Under the pieces are notes generated by a model. That model made no database searches. It was not told the DNA's origin and saw nothing but the letters and a program-made list of their open reading frames with translations. Below, piece by piece: positions 1-7,461 of a stretch of DNA of 64,000 bases. The translations under genes and the position numbers were made by a program. Positions within the stretch are counted from its first letter, which is position 1. Each line of letters starts with the position of its first letter. Source of the DNA: Williamsia sp. 1135. Lineage in GTDB: Bacteria; Actinomycetota; Actinomycetes; Mycobacteriales; Mycobacteriaceae. The stretch spans positions 62,001 to 126,000 of the forward strand of contig NZ_MJEI01000097.1 of assembly GCF_002095395.1 (NCBI RefSeq), in the 5' to 3' direction.

Positions 1-185
1 CGCATGTAGCGATCGTCGGGCAGCGACGAGTCGCCGGTCTGCGGGTGCGCCGCGTCCCGCTTGGTCGGGATGTGACTGTGCTCGGGTACGAAATAGGCGT
101 CGAATCCGGCCTGCTCGATCAACGGGGCCAGGATCGAGGGCGCCAGTCCGCGATCACTCGTGAATTGGACGATTCCGTAGTCCAT
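1..185 (-). CDS. LLM-class (luciferase-like) oxidoreductase, N-terminal part, runs off window
   Basis: Only the first 61 codons lie in the window; the gene continues past base 1. The start is the ATG at 185-183, giving MDYGIVQFTSDRGL. The following EQAGFDAYFVPEHSHIP is the typical N-terminal beta-strand/helix of bacterial luciferase-like enzymes, which use F420H2 or FMNH2 to reduce or oxygenate substrates in the cytoplasm. The F420 versus FMN choice and the substrate cannot be read from this fragment. A KstR-like box (254-267) and a second inverted repeat (226-240) lie in its upstream region, which suggests a place in a steroid or lipid regulon. That is inference. Confidence 0.75.
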   Translation of the reverse strand, partial: MDYGIVQFTSDRGLAPSILAPLIEQAGFDAYFVPEHSHIPTKRDAAHPQTGDSSLPDDRYM

Positions 186-225
186 CGTGTCTCCTGCTCT
201 TCCAACCGGCCCGATACGGACCGGT

Positions 226-240
226 GACTGGACACCAGTC
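226..240. promoter_or_regulatory. 15-bp perfect inverted repeat upstream of the LLM gene
   Basis: Arms GACTGG and CCAGTC are separated by ACA. It lies 41 bp upstream of the start codon at 185 and downstream of the KstR-like box, a position suited to a second operator. The regulator is unknown. Confidence 0.4.
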
Positions 241-253
241 TAGGTCGAAGAAC

Positions 254-267
254 AGTAACACGTTCTA
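254..267. promoter_or_regulatory. KstR-like operator (imperfect)
   Basis: Reads AGTAACACGTTCTA. The published KstR motif is TnnAACnnGTTnnA; the AACnnGTT core and final A match and the first base is A instead of T. It lies 69 bp upstream of the LLM oxidoreductase start and overlaps the stop codon of the next gene. Two better copies of the motif occur at 5216-5229 and 12311-12324. Confidence 0.5.
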
Positions 268-1347
268 GATTGCGCGGATTTTCCTGCCGGTGAACAATTC
301 CGCCTGCGGATCGGCGTCCCGGAAGATGCCGTTGCCCGGGGTCGTCCGGCTCAATGCGTCGACCGCGAGCACGACGGCCGCCGATGTCCAGCAACTCTTC
401 TCGACGGGCCAGCGCTTCCCGTCGGCGAAGACGAGTCCGGTCCAGTACGAGCCGTCCGGGTCGCGCAGATGCTGCATGTCGCCGAGCAACTCGAGGGCAT
501 CCGCGGTGTCGCCGAGTGCGTCGAGAGCCAGCACCAACTCGCACGTCTCGGCGCCGGTGACCCACGGCCGGTGGTCGACGCAGCGGATACCGAGGTCGGT
601 CACGACGAAATCGTCCCACCGCTGGGCGATGAGCTCTTGCCCCGCCCGGCCACGGATCGCGCCGCCCAACACCGGGTAGTACCAGTCCATCGAATACTCG
701 GACTTCGGCTCGAACAGGTGTGGACGGCTACGCAGAGCGTCGCCGAGCAAACTCAACGAGAGCCGCCACTGCTCACACGGCTGATCGAGCTCCGCCGCGA
801 TCGCGACCGCGCATCCGAGCGCCTGATGAATACTCGAATTACCCGTCACCAGCGCGGAGTGATATATCCCCGGGAACGATCCCGACGCCTGGTCCGGCAT
901 CGGATAGGTTGCGCCCCAGTAGATCTGTCCTCCTGGCGCCTGCATGGCAACCACCAGGTCGATGGCCGAACACACCGTCGGCCACATCTTCTCCAGAAAC
1001 CGCACGTCCGAGGTGATCAGGTAGTGATGCCACACCCCGACCGCGATGTAGGCACAGAAGTTGCTGTCGGTGTTGGGATCGACGATGTCGCCGACCACCA
1101 TGCGGATCGGCCACGACCCGTCCTCCCGCTGTTCGCGCCGCGACCACTCGTATGCGGCCTCGGCCTCGGCGATCAGACCCGTGGCACTGAGCGCCATTGC
1201 GGACTCGATGTGATCCCACGGGTCGGTCTGTCCACCGGGGAACCAGGGCATGGCACCGGAGGGTTCCTGCATCGCCGCGATCGCACGGCCGGTGGCCAGC
1301 GTCTCGTCTGCGGTGATCAGATCATCGAGCTCGGGGATCGCCGCCAT
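265..1347 (-). CDS. alpha/alpha-toroid (prenyltransferase/squalene-oxidase-repeat-like) protein
   Basis: A 360-residue soluble protein with repeated aromatic and Asp-rich segments such as EDGSWPIRMV, MDWYYPVLGG and DPDGSYWTGL. This pattern is usual for alpha/alpha-barrel proteins annotated as prenyltransferase or glycosidase-like. No signal peptide or membrane segment is visible. Its start lies 3 bp from the stop of the methyltransferase gene, which itself overlaps a GT4 glycosyltransferase, so the three form one minus-strand operon. Similar trios occur in other mycolate actinomycetes, but I cannot name a proven product. The role is probably in making or modifying a glycan or glycolipid; this rests on context only. 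Confidence 0.6.
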   Translation of the reverse strand: MAAIPELDDLITADETLATGRAIAAMQEPSGAMPWFPGGQTDPWDHIESAMALSATGLIAEAEAAYEWSRREQREDGSWPIRMVVGDIVDPNTDSNFCAYIAVGVWHHYLITSDVRFLEKMWPTVCSAIDLVVAMQAPGGQIYWGATYPMPDQASGSFPGIYHSALVTGNSSIHQALGCAVAIAAELDQPCEQWRLSLSLLGDALRSRPHLFEPKSEYSMDWYYPVLGGAIRGRAGQELIAQRWDDFVVTDLGIRCVDHRPWVTGAETCELVLALDALGDTADALELLGDMQHLRDPDGSYWTGLVFADGKRWPVEKSCWTSAAVVLAVDALSRTTPGNGIFRDADPQAELFTGRKIRAI

Positions 1348-1350
1348 TGC

Positions 1351-2064
1351 CTATGCCGGCTTGTGCAGGTAGAGGATGACGCTCTTGCCGATGACCGGGT
1401 TGAGCACCTGCTCACCGACCCTGGTCAGCTTGGGTGCGCTCATCATGTCCCAGACCAGCAGCTTGTGGTACGCCTTGACCAGCGGGTTGTCGTTCTTCTC
1501 TACGCCTACAGCGCATTTGAGCCACCAGTACGGCGAGTGCAGGGCATGGGCATGGTCGGTGCCGGTCACCTCGAGTCCGGCGCTGCGGAGTTTGTCGGCG
1601 AGCTCGGACGCCTTGTAGATGCGGACGTGGCCGCCTTCGTTGGCGTGATATTCGTCGGAGAAGGTCCAGCACACTTTTTCCGGCCAGTAGCGCGGCACGG
1701 TCACAGCGGCCACGCCGCCCGGGGCCAGAATGCGTGCCATCTCCGCGATGGCATCGGTGTCCTCGGGGATGTGTTCCAGGATCTCCGACATCAGCACGAC
1801 GTCGAACTCACCGTCTCCGTAGGGCAAACGCAGCGCGTCGCCCACCTCCGCACGCGCTTTCGCCGATGCCGGCACCTGACCTTCGGCGATCATGGCGTCG
1901 AACATCTCCGCGACGTCGGCCATGTCGCTCTCGGACATGTCGAAGGCGATCACGTCCGCACCGCGACGGAACATTTCGAACGAGTGCCTGCCCTGGCCTG
2001 CGCCGATGTCGATGACCTTGCTTCCTGCACTTACACCGAGCCGGTCAAAATCAACGGTTAGCAA
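1351..2064 (-). CDS. class I SAM-dependent methyltransferase
   Basis: About 237 residues. The SAM-binding motif VIDIGAGQGRH near residue 17, the acidic loop VIAFDMSE and the post-motif EFDVVLMSEILEHIPED mark a Rossmann-fold methyltransferase. I place the start at TTG 2064: a strong GAGGAGG ribosome site lies 6 bases upstream and the fold begins immediately (LLTVDFDRLG). An ATG at 2124 would add 20 low-complexity residues. The gene overlaps the end of the upstream glycosyltransferase by 14 bp, which implies translational coupling. The substrate is unknown, probably a glycan or glycolipid made with its two operon partners. Confidence 0.8.
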   Translation of the reverse strand: MLTVDFDRLGVSAGSKVIDIGAGQGRHSFEMFRRGADVIAFDMSESDMADVAEMFDAMIAEGQVPASAKARAEVGDALRLPYGDGEFDVVLMSEILEHIPEDTDAIAEMARILAPGGVAAVTVPRYWPEKVCWTFSDEYHANEGGHVRIYKASELADKLRSAGLEVTGTDHAHALHSPYWWLKCAVGVEKNDNPLVKAYHKLLVWDMMSAPKLTRVGEQVLNPVIGKSVILYLHKPA

Positions 2065-3352
2065 CGCTGCCTCCTCGGGCGAGATCTTCTGACTGTCCGA
2101 ACTTGGTCGTACCGGCGAACTCATCGATCGCCTCTTGGTAGTTCTGTGCGGTCTTGGCTGCGACGGCTGCCCAGCTGTACCGAGCCTCGACCCGCTCGCG
2201 GCCGCCTGCGCCGAGCCGGTCGCGCAGCTCCGCGTTGTCCAGCAGACGTCCGAGTGCCGTCGCGAGCGCACCCGAGTCCATCGGCGGCACCAGGAGCGCC
2301 GCCTCTTCCGCTTCGCCGACCACCTCAGGGATCGCCCCCGCCCGAGTCGCGACCAGAGGCGTGCCGCAACTCATCGCCTCGACCGCGGGCAACGAGAAAC
2401 CTTCGTACAGCGACGGCACGCAGGCGACCTCGGCCGACGCCAGCAGATCCGCGAGTTCGTCGTCATCGAGACCCGAGACGACCCGAACCGAATCCCGGAT
2501 CGAGAGTTCGTCGATCCGGGTGTCCGACGGGCCGCCGGCCACCAGCTTCGACACCAGCACGAGCTCGACCTGACGCTCGGCGCGCAGCTTGGCCACCGCC
2601 TCGAGAAGGTACGAGACGCCCTTGAGCGGTGCATCCGCACTGGCGACGCAGACGATCCGGCCCGGCACCCGCTCCGACGATGGCCGGAACTGATCCGTGT
2701 TGACGCCCAGCGGGATGGTGGTCAGGCGGCCCTCGGGAATGCCGAAGGCCTTCCGGATGTCGACTTCGCTGCTCTTCGAGACGGTGAGCAACCGCGGGAT
2801 CTTCCGGGCGACCTTTCCCTGCATGCGCAGGAAACTGTGCCATCGCCGTGCGGTGATCTTGTGCAGACCTTTCGCGGCCTTCACCGCGAGTTCGCGGTCA
2901 CGGGTGATCGGGTGGTGGATCGTGGCGACCACCGGCAGGCCGTCGCGTTCGATCTGCAGCAACCCGTAACCGAGGCACTGGTTGTCGTGCACCACGTCGA
3001 AGTCGGCGGTGCGCTTCTTGAGCACCTTCGCCGCGCGCAGGCTGAAGGTCAGCGGCTCCGGGAAGCCGGCCGTCCACATCGTCAGCACCTCGAGCGCGTC
3101 GATCCAGCTCTTGATCTCCCACGGCCACGGCGTCCGGAAGGGGTTCTCGTCGTTGTAGAGATCCAGGCTCGGGACCTTGGTGAGCGTGACGCCGGCAGCG
3201 ATGGCCGTCTCGTCGAGATCGGGATACGGCTGACCGGAGAACACCTCGACCTCATGACCGAGTAGAGCCAACTCCCGCGACAGGTGACGAACATAAACGC
3301 CCTGTCCACCGCAATGAGGCTTACTTCGGTACGACAGCAGAGCTATGCGCAT
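2051..3352 (-). CDS. GT4-family glycosyltransferase
   Basis: A 433-residue GT-B enzyme that should transfer a sugar from a nucleotide donor with retention of configuration. The N-terminal loop CGGQGVYVRHLSREL (residues 14-28) is the acceptor-side glycine loop. The C-terminal half has IPLGVNTDQF and the donor-binding EX7E motif EGFSLPAVE (E317, E325), followed by GTPLVATRAGAIPEVV. It is the first gene of the glycosyltransferase-methyltransferase-toroid operon. Start ATG 3352; the 107-bp gap to fprB holds a hairpin at the fprB end. Donor and acceptor cannot be deduced. Confidence 0.85.
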   Translation of the reverse strand: MRIALLSYRSKPHCGGQGVYVRHLSRELALLGHEVEVFSGQPYPDLDETAIAAGVTLTKVPSLDLYNDENPFRTPWPWEIKSWIDALEVLTMWTAGFPEPLTFSLRAAKVLKKRTADFDVVHDNQCLGYGLLQIERDGLPVVATIHHPITRDRELAVKAAKGLHKITARRWHSFLRMQGKVARKIPRLLTVSKSSEVDIRKAFGIPEGRLTTIPLGVNTDQFRPSSERVPGRIVCVASADAPLKGVSYLLEAVAKLRAERQVELVLVSKLVAGGPSDTRIDELSIRDSVRVVSGLDDDELADLLASAEVACVPSLYEGFSLPAVEAMSCGTPLVATRAGAIPEVVGEAEEAALLVPPMDSGALATALGRLLDNAELRDRLGAGGRERVEARYSWAAVAAKTAQNYQEAIDEFAGTTKFGQSEDLARGGSVANR

Positions 3353-3433
3353 TGTGACCTTTCGTACGGGCCTTGGGTGGCCGTAACCTTATCCGCCCAG
3401 CGATGTCCTCGCTGTCCGGCCGAACTCCCTCAC

Positions 3434-3465
3434 GCCTGCCCGCCGTCGCGGGTCGGCGGTCAGGC
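3434..3465 (-). terminator. hairpin at the 3' end of fprB
   Basis: Twelve-base arms GCCTGCCCGCCG (3434-3445) and CGGCGGTCAGGC (3454-3465) pair with one mismatch around an 8-base loop. The right arm overlaps the fprB stop codon. No strong T-run follows, so it may slow or end transcription without being a textbook terminator. Confidence 0.5.
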
Positions 3466-5178
3466 CCGCGCAGCGGCTTCCATCGCCTCGATACTGACCA
3501 GTTTGACCCGCCGACGGCCCGCCTCTTTGCCCGCGGTTCGTTCGGCCAGATCGATCTTCTTCCAACCGTCGCCCGCGATCCGGCCGGCGCCGCGTTCGGC
3601 GATCAGGTCGGGTACCTGCTCGCGCGACTTGGCCGGTTCAGGGAGTTTGCTTTCGGTGAAGTCCGCGATCACGGCCAACGCCGTCTCCTGGCCGCACAAT
3701 CTGTTCATCCCGATGCCGCCGGTGGCGCCGCGCTTGATCCAGCCCGTCACGTAGACACCCTCGACCCGATCACCGTCCTTCGCATCGAGCACCCGGCCAC
3801 CCTCGTTGGGAACCACACCCTGCCCACCGTCGAACGGCAGGCCGTCCAGTGGCAGACCTGTGTAACCGATCGCCCGCATCACCAGCCCGGCCGGCAGGTC
3901 GAACTCCTCACCCGTCGGCTTGATGGCCACCCGGCCCGACGAGGGCCGCGGGGTGTCGCCGGGATTGTCCGCAGCCTCGTCAGGGGCATCGACGAACTCG
4001 TTCCGCACGCACCTGATGGTCTCGATTCCGTCGTCGGACCCCTTGATCGACAACGGCGATACCAGGTACCGGAACACCACCCGCTTGTTGCCCTCGGTCG
4101 GTGTGCGCTCGGAGAACTCCGTCGCGATACGCACCTTGGTCGCGATGGTGGAGTCGAGCGTGCCGGAGTCCTTGGCTCTCTGGTTGGCGGCGTCGAGGAC
4201 CAACTCGTCGGGATCGACGATCACATCGACCCCGTCCATGTCGCCCATCGCCAGGAACTCGGAGTTCGTGTACGCGGCCTGCGCGATCCCCCGGCGCCCG
4301 AGCAGCACCACCTCTTTGACGTTGCTCGAGCGCAACTTCTCGAGGGCGTGGTCGGCAATATCGGTCTTGCCCAGGTGATCGGGGTCGTCGAGCAGGATCC
4401 GCGCGACGTCCAGGGCGACGTTGCCGTTGCCCACGACCACCGCACGCTCGGCGCTCAGATCGAAGTCGCGGTCCGCAAAATCCGGGTGGCCGTTGTACCA
4501 GGCCACGAAGTCGGTGGCCGCGATGCTGCCGGGCAGGTCTTCACCCTCGATCCCGAGATGCTTGTCGGTCGAGGCGCCGTGGGCGTAGATGACCGCGCCG
4601 TAGTGATCGAGCAACTCGTCGTGATTGATGTGCTTGCCGATCTCGACATTGAGGAAGTATTCGAACGTCCGCTTGGCGGCGGTCGCTGCAAACGTCTTCT
4701 CCACACCCTTGGTCGACGGGTGGTCCGGCGCGACGCCGGCCCGGACGAGCCCGTACGGCGTCGGCAGCCGATCGAACATGTCCACCCGGATCGCGGAGTG
4801 CTTCACGAGCTCTTCGGCCGCGTAGAAGGCGGCGGGACCGGCGCCCACGATCGCCACGTGCAGTTCTTTGCCTGCGGGCAGCGGCGGCTTCTTGCGCGGC
4901 GGCACCAACCCACCCGAGACGTCGTGGTCGGTGTAGTAATCGGCGTTGATCTGCAGGTACCGCTCCTGCCCCTCGTCGAGTGAATCGTCGGGGAAGATGG
5001 CCTCCACCGGACACTCGTCGATGCAGGCACCACAGTCGATGCAGGTGTCCGGATCGATGTACAACATCTCCGCGCTGGCAAACTCCGGCTCATCCGGCGT
5101 CGGATGAATGCAGTTCACCGGGCAGACACTGATGCAACTGGCATCGTTGCAGCAAGGCTGCGTGATCACGTGCGCCAT
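3460..5178 (-). CDS. fprB: ferredoxin/ferredoxin-NADP reductase fusion, FprB
   Basis: A 572-residue protein close in length to mycobacterial FprB. The N-terminus is a ferredoxin with two iron-sulfur cysteine sets (C9, C15, C19, C23 and C46, C49, C52, C56; CIDCGACIDECP). An adrenodoxin-reductase-type domain follows, with FAD motif VAIVGAGPAAFYAAE near residue 109 and the NADP motif VVVGNGNVALDVARILL. It moves electrons between NADPH and ferredoxins, typically to P450s or Rieske oxygenases. The start MAHVITQPCC at 5178 fits the ferredoxin fold; upstream codons to 5259 look non-coding. A 20-bp palindrome matching the KstR motif lies 35 bp upstream. Confidence 0.93.
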   Translation of the reverse strand: MAHVITQPCCNDASCISVCPVNCIHPTPDEPEFASAEMLYIDPDTCIDCGACIDECPVEAIFPDDSLDEGQERYLQINADYYTDHDVSGGLVPPRKKPPLPAGKELHVAIVGAGPAAFYAAEELVKHSAIRVDMFDRLPTPYGLVRAGVAPDHPSTKGVEKTFAATAAKRTFEYFLNVEIGKHINHDELLDHYGAVIYAHGASTDKHLGIEGEDLPGSIAATDFVAWYNGHPDFADRDFDLSAERAVVVGNGNVALDVARILLDDPDHLGKTDIADHALEKLRSSNVKEVVLLGRRGIAQAAYTNSEFLAMGDMDGVDVIVDPDELVLDAANQRAKDSGTLDSTIATKVRIATEFSERTPTEGNKRVVFRYLVSPLSIKGSDDGIETIRCVRNEFVDAPDEAADNPGDTPRPSSGRVAIKPTGEEFDLPAGLVMRAIGYTGLPLDGLPFDGGQGVVPNEGGRVLDAKDGDRVEGVYVTGWIKRGATGGIGMNRLCGQETALAVIADFTESKLPEPAKSREQVPDLIAERGAGRIAGDGWKKIDLAERTAGKEAGRRRVKLVSIEAMEAAARA

Positions 5179-5212
5179 ACGGCCTCTACCTCGAATATCC
5201 TCGTCGTCCCGG

Positions 5213-5232
5213 AATTGGAACGTGTTCCAATT
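5213..5232. promoter_or_regulatory. KstR-type operator upstream of fprB
   Basis: A perfect palindrome, AATTGGAACGTGTTCCAATT, with 9-bp arms and a 2-bp centre. Positions 5216-5229 fit TnnAACnnGTTnnA exactly. It lies in the 310-bp gap between fprB and the divergent thioesterase, 35 bp from fprB and 257 bp from the other gene, so fprB is the likely target. No other element was recognised in this gap. Confidence 0.7.
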
Positions 5233-5488
5233 TTTACTCGATTTTTCCCCGGCGGCCAAGGGCTGAGCCGTTCGGGGTTGTCACTTGTCCAGATTGGTGT
5301 CCAGATTAGGCCACCATGTGGAAGACGCCGCCAGACCCTCGATCAACCCCAACCGCAGAGACACTCTTCGACGTCAGTCCCACAACGGTAGTGGCAGACC
5401 TCACTCTGTGCGAAGGCACCTATGCTGCCACCGGGTGTTGCAGGAGCGTCCGACCCCGATCCGGGGCTTCGAATGAGAGGATCTGCTG

Positions 5489-6301
5489 ATGTCTGACAAG
5501 CCGACCACCGACGCCCTGACCCCGATCGATCTGCCCGAACGCCTCGAGCAGGCGCGCTTCTACGAGGCCAACTATCGCGTGCGCACCGGCGACATCGATC
5601 AGGAGATGCGGCTACGTCTGGATGGACTGAGCCGTTACCTGCAAGACATCGCGAACGACAACATCGAAGCGACCGAGTTCCACACCAGCGATCCGTACTG
5701 GATCGTCCGTCGCACCGTGATCGATGTGATCAGGCCGATTTCCTGGCCCGGCGACGTGACGCTGCAACGCTGGTGCGGTGCGCTCTCGACGCGTTGGACG
5801 AACATGCGCGTCCGGGTCACCTCGACCCACCAGACGAACCGGTTCAATCCGGAGCCACGCGAGGACGGCCTCATCGAAACCGAGGCCTTCTGGATCAACG
5901 TCAACGACAAGGGCCTCCCGACCCGTCTGAGCGACAGCGCGTTCGACCTTCTCAGCCAGAGCGCGCAGGAGCACCGGCTCAAATGGAAGTCGATGAACAC
6001 CGCGTCCGCACCCGAGACGACGGATTCCGATCGGAACCACGTCCTGCGCGCGACAGATTTCGATCCGTTCAAACACCTGAACAACGCCGCCTACTGGGCA
6101 GCGGTCGAGGATGAGTTGCTCGACCATCCCGATCTCGTCGAGGGGCCGCACCGCGCCGTCATCGAGTATCTGCGTGCCATCGCCCCCGAGTCGACGGTGA
6201 CCATCAAGCGGGAACGGGTCAGCGATCAGCTGCGGATGTGGCTGATCGTCGAAGACAAGGTCGCCGCGACGGTCACGATCACCAAGCGTCCCCCTGCCTG
6301 A
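5489..6301 (+). CDS. acyl-ACP thioesterase-like double-hotdog protein
   Basis: A 270-residue protein with two hotdog halves: YRVRTGDIDQEMRLRLDGLSRYLQDIA near residue 29 and RATDFDPFKHLNNAAYWAAVEDELL near residue 187. The HLNNAAYW segment is the usual catalytic region of acyl-ACP or acyl-CoA thioesterases (FatA-like). It should release free fatty acid from a carrier. Start ATG 5489 follows GAGAGG. The gene faces away from fprB and stands alone; downstream is the repeat island. Chain-length preference is not visible. Confidence 0.8.
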   Translation: MSDKPTTDALTPIDLPERLEQARFYEANYRVRTGDIDQEMRLRLDGLSRYLQDIANDNIEATEFHTSDPYWIVRRTVIDVIRPISWPGDVTLQRWCGALSTRWTNMRVRVTSTHQTNRFNPEPREDGLIETEAFWINVNDKGLPTRLSDSAFDLLSQSAQEHRLKWKSMNTASAPETTDSDRNHVLRATDFDPFKHLNNAAYWAAVEDELLDHPDLVEGPHRAVIEYLRAIAPESTVTIKRERVSDQLRMWLIVEDKVAATVTITKRPPA

Positions 6302-6310
6302 CCAACTCGC

Positions 6311-6457
6311 CGACCGTGCCCTTTCATGCGCCGAGCGTGCCCTTCCGTACGCCGACCGTGCCCTTCCGTACGCCGACCGTGCCCTTCCGTACGCCGAGCG
6401 TGCCCTTCCGTGCATCGACGGTGCCCTTCTGTACGCCGACCGTGCCCTTCCAAGGCT
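6311..6457 (+). repeat. 21-bp tandem array, 7 copies
   Basis: Seven consecutive 21-base units begin at 6311, 6332, 6353, 6374, 6395, 6416 and 6437. The typical unit is CGACCGTGCCCTTCCGTACG plus C. Two units are identical and the others differ at a few positions. There are no spacers. It starts 10 bases after the thioesterase stop codon. Open frames exist through it but look like a by-product of the repeat. The inverted partner array is at 6642-6746. Confidence 0.9.
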
Positions 6458-6465
6458 GACCCCAG

Positions 6466-6575
6466 CGAACTCGCCCCGCCCGGCAGGCGGCCCGCGTCGT
6501 CTGGACAGACGAGGAGCGAGCGAAGCGATGCGAGGAGGAAGGAAGACGACGCGATGGCGGCCGCCTGCCCCCGCG
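6466..6575 (+). repeat. hairpin repeat element, copy 1
   Basis: A roughly 109-base block repeated 315 bases downstream with one mismatch and a one-base length difference. It folds on itself: arm 6482-6502 pairs with 6544-6569 over 21 bases with a 5-base bulge (6554-6558). Inside is TCGTCTGGACAGACGA, a small perfect inverted repeat, and the run GAGCGAGCGAAGCGATGCGA. It encodes nothing recognisable and resembles a miniature palindromic repeat. Confidence 0.85.
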
Positions 6576-6641
6576 TTGCGAAGCGGAGCGAAAAAACACA
6601 GCCGGCGACCCGAACTCGACACTCCTCACAGCAACGGCCCG

Positions 6642-6746
6642 CTCGACTCCTGAAAGAGCCCGGTCGATGCACGAAAGGGCACGCTCAGCGACGGAAAGAG
6701 CCCGCTCGACGACCGGAAAGGCACGCTCGGCGCACGGAAAGGCACG
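6642..6746 (-). repeat. 21-bp tandem array, 5 copies, inverted relative to the first array
   Basis: Five 21-base units start at 6642, 6663, 6684, 6705 and 6726, with a degenerate sixth after 6746. On the minus strand a unit reads CGTGCCTTTCCGTGCGCCGA plus G, the same family as the array at 6311-6457. The two arrays are therefore inverted copies of one repeat family and lie on either side of the first hairpin element. Confidence 0.85.
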
Positions 6747-6780
6747 CTCGACGGAACCCGCCTCAGGGCGGTGAGCAAGG

Positions 6781-6889
6781 CGAACTCGCACCGCCCGGCA
6801 GGCGGCCCGCGTCGTCTGGACAGACGAGGAGCGAGCGAAGCGATGCGAGGAGGAAGGAAGACGACGCGATGGCGGCCGCCTGCCCCGCG
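6781..6889 (+). repeat. hairpin repeat element, copy 2
   Basis: Near-identical direct repeat of 6466-6575, offset by 315 bases; the first mismatch is A at 6790 against C at 6475. Arms are 6797-6817 and 6859-6884. It ends 18 bases before the stop codon of the lipoprotein gene. Together with the two arrays it fills most of the 605-bp region between the convergent genes. Confidence 0.85.
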
Positions 6890-6906
6890 AGCGAAGCGAG
6901 CAGAAA

Positions 6907-7461
6907 CTACTGGCCGCCGCCCAGCAACAGTTCCATGAGCCTTGTGGGGGCAGCACAGGGATCGCCGATCGGCGTCGCCGTCCGCGGCTCGACCCACCAG
7001 GTGTAGACGCCGCGATCGGGTGATCGCGCGGTCACGCCACACGAGGCCGGGCGGGCAGGATTGCGCTGGGTGAACGCCGTGACGCTCGCGACCTTGATGT
7101 TCTCGGTGGTGTAGCCGAGTTCTTTGGCCGTGCTCTTCTCGACCTCGATGTCGCCCCACTCGAACCAGTTGAAGGTCACGTCGGTGATGGCCGGACCGTT
7201 GACCACCCACCGGCAGATCGCCCCGTAGAAGCCCGGCTCGGCGATCGTCCCGCCGACGGTTTTCGCGATCACGGCGGGCTGCAACATCTCGCACTCGTAC
7301 ATCAGACCGTCGTAGCGGTCGGTGTCGACGTTGCCGTCCGACGATCCGTCGCCGCCGCCGATCGAGGTGGCGTCGCCGTCGACCGCGCGGGTGCACCCGG
7401 CCAACAGGGTGAGGACGGCCAGCATCGCGAGCACCGCGCCCACTGCTCTGCGGCGCATCAT
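6907..7461 (-). CDS. DUF3558-type lipoprotein
   Basis: 184 residues. It starts MMRRRAVGAVLAMLAVLTLLAGC, a signal peptide with lipobox LLAGC, so it should be lipid-anchored outside the membrane. The mature part has paired cysteines and motifs such as VTFNWFEWG and CGVTARSPDRGVYTWW typical of DUF3558 lipoproteins (LprB/LprC-like) of mycolate actinomycetes. The ATG at 7461 overlaps the stop of the upstream gene (ATGA), and the neighbour is a paralogue, so the two form a duplicated operon. Function unknown. Confidence 0.8.
   Translation of the reverse strand: MMRRRAVGAVLAMLAVLTLLAGCTRAVDGDATSIGGGDGSSDGNVDTDRYDGLMYECEMLQPAVIAKTVGGTIAEPGFYGAICRWVVNGPAITDVTFNWFEWGDIEVEKSTAKELGYTTENIKVASVTAFTQRNPARPASCGVTARSPDRGVYTWWVEPRTATPIGDPCAAPTRLMELLLGGGQ

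Noticed and set aside
469-2061. 530-codon plus-strand frame
   Set aside because: Opposite the toroid protein and methyltransferase genes, which carry clear motifs.
2064-2271. Longer N-terminus for the methyltransferase (to 2124 or 2271)
   Set aside because: The extra residues are shadows of the glycosyltransferase gene; a strong ribosome site fits TTG 2064.
6311-6457. CRISPR-like array
   Set aside because: The units are contiguous with no spacers, and no cas gene is in the window.
6238-7006. Open frames with repeated VPFRTPT or CPSVRRP units
   Set aside because: They arise because a 21-bp repeat keeps any frame open. No start or ribosome site is convincing and they overlap the hairpin element.
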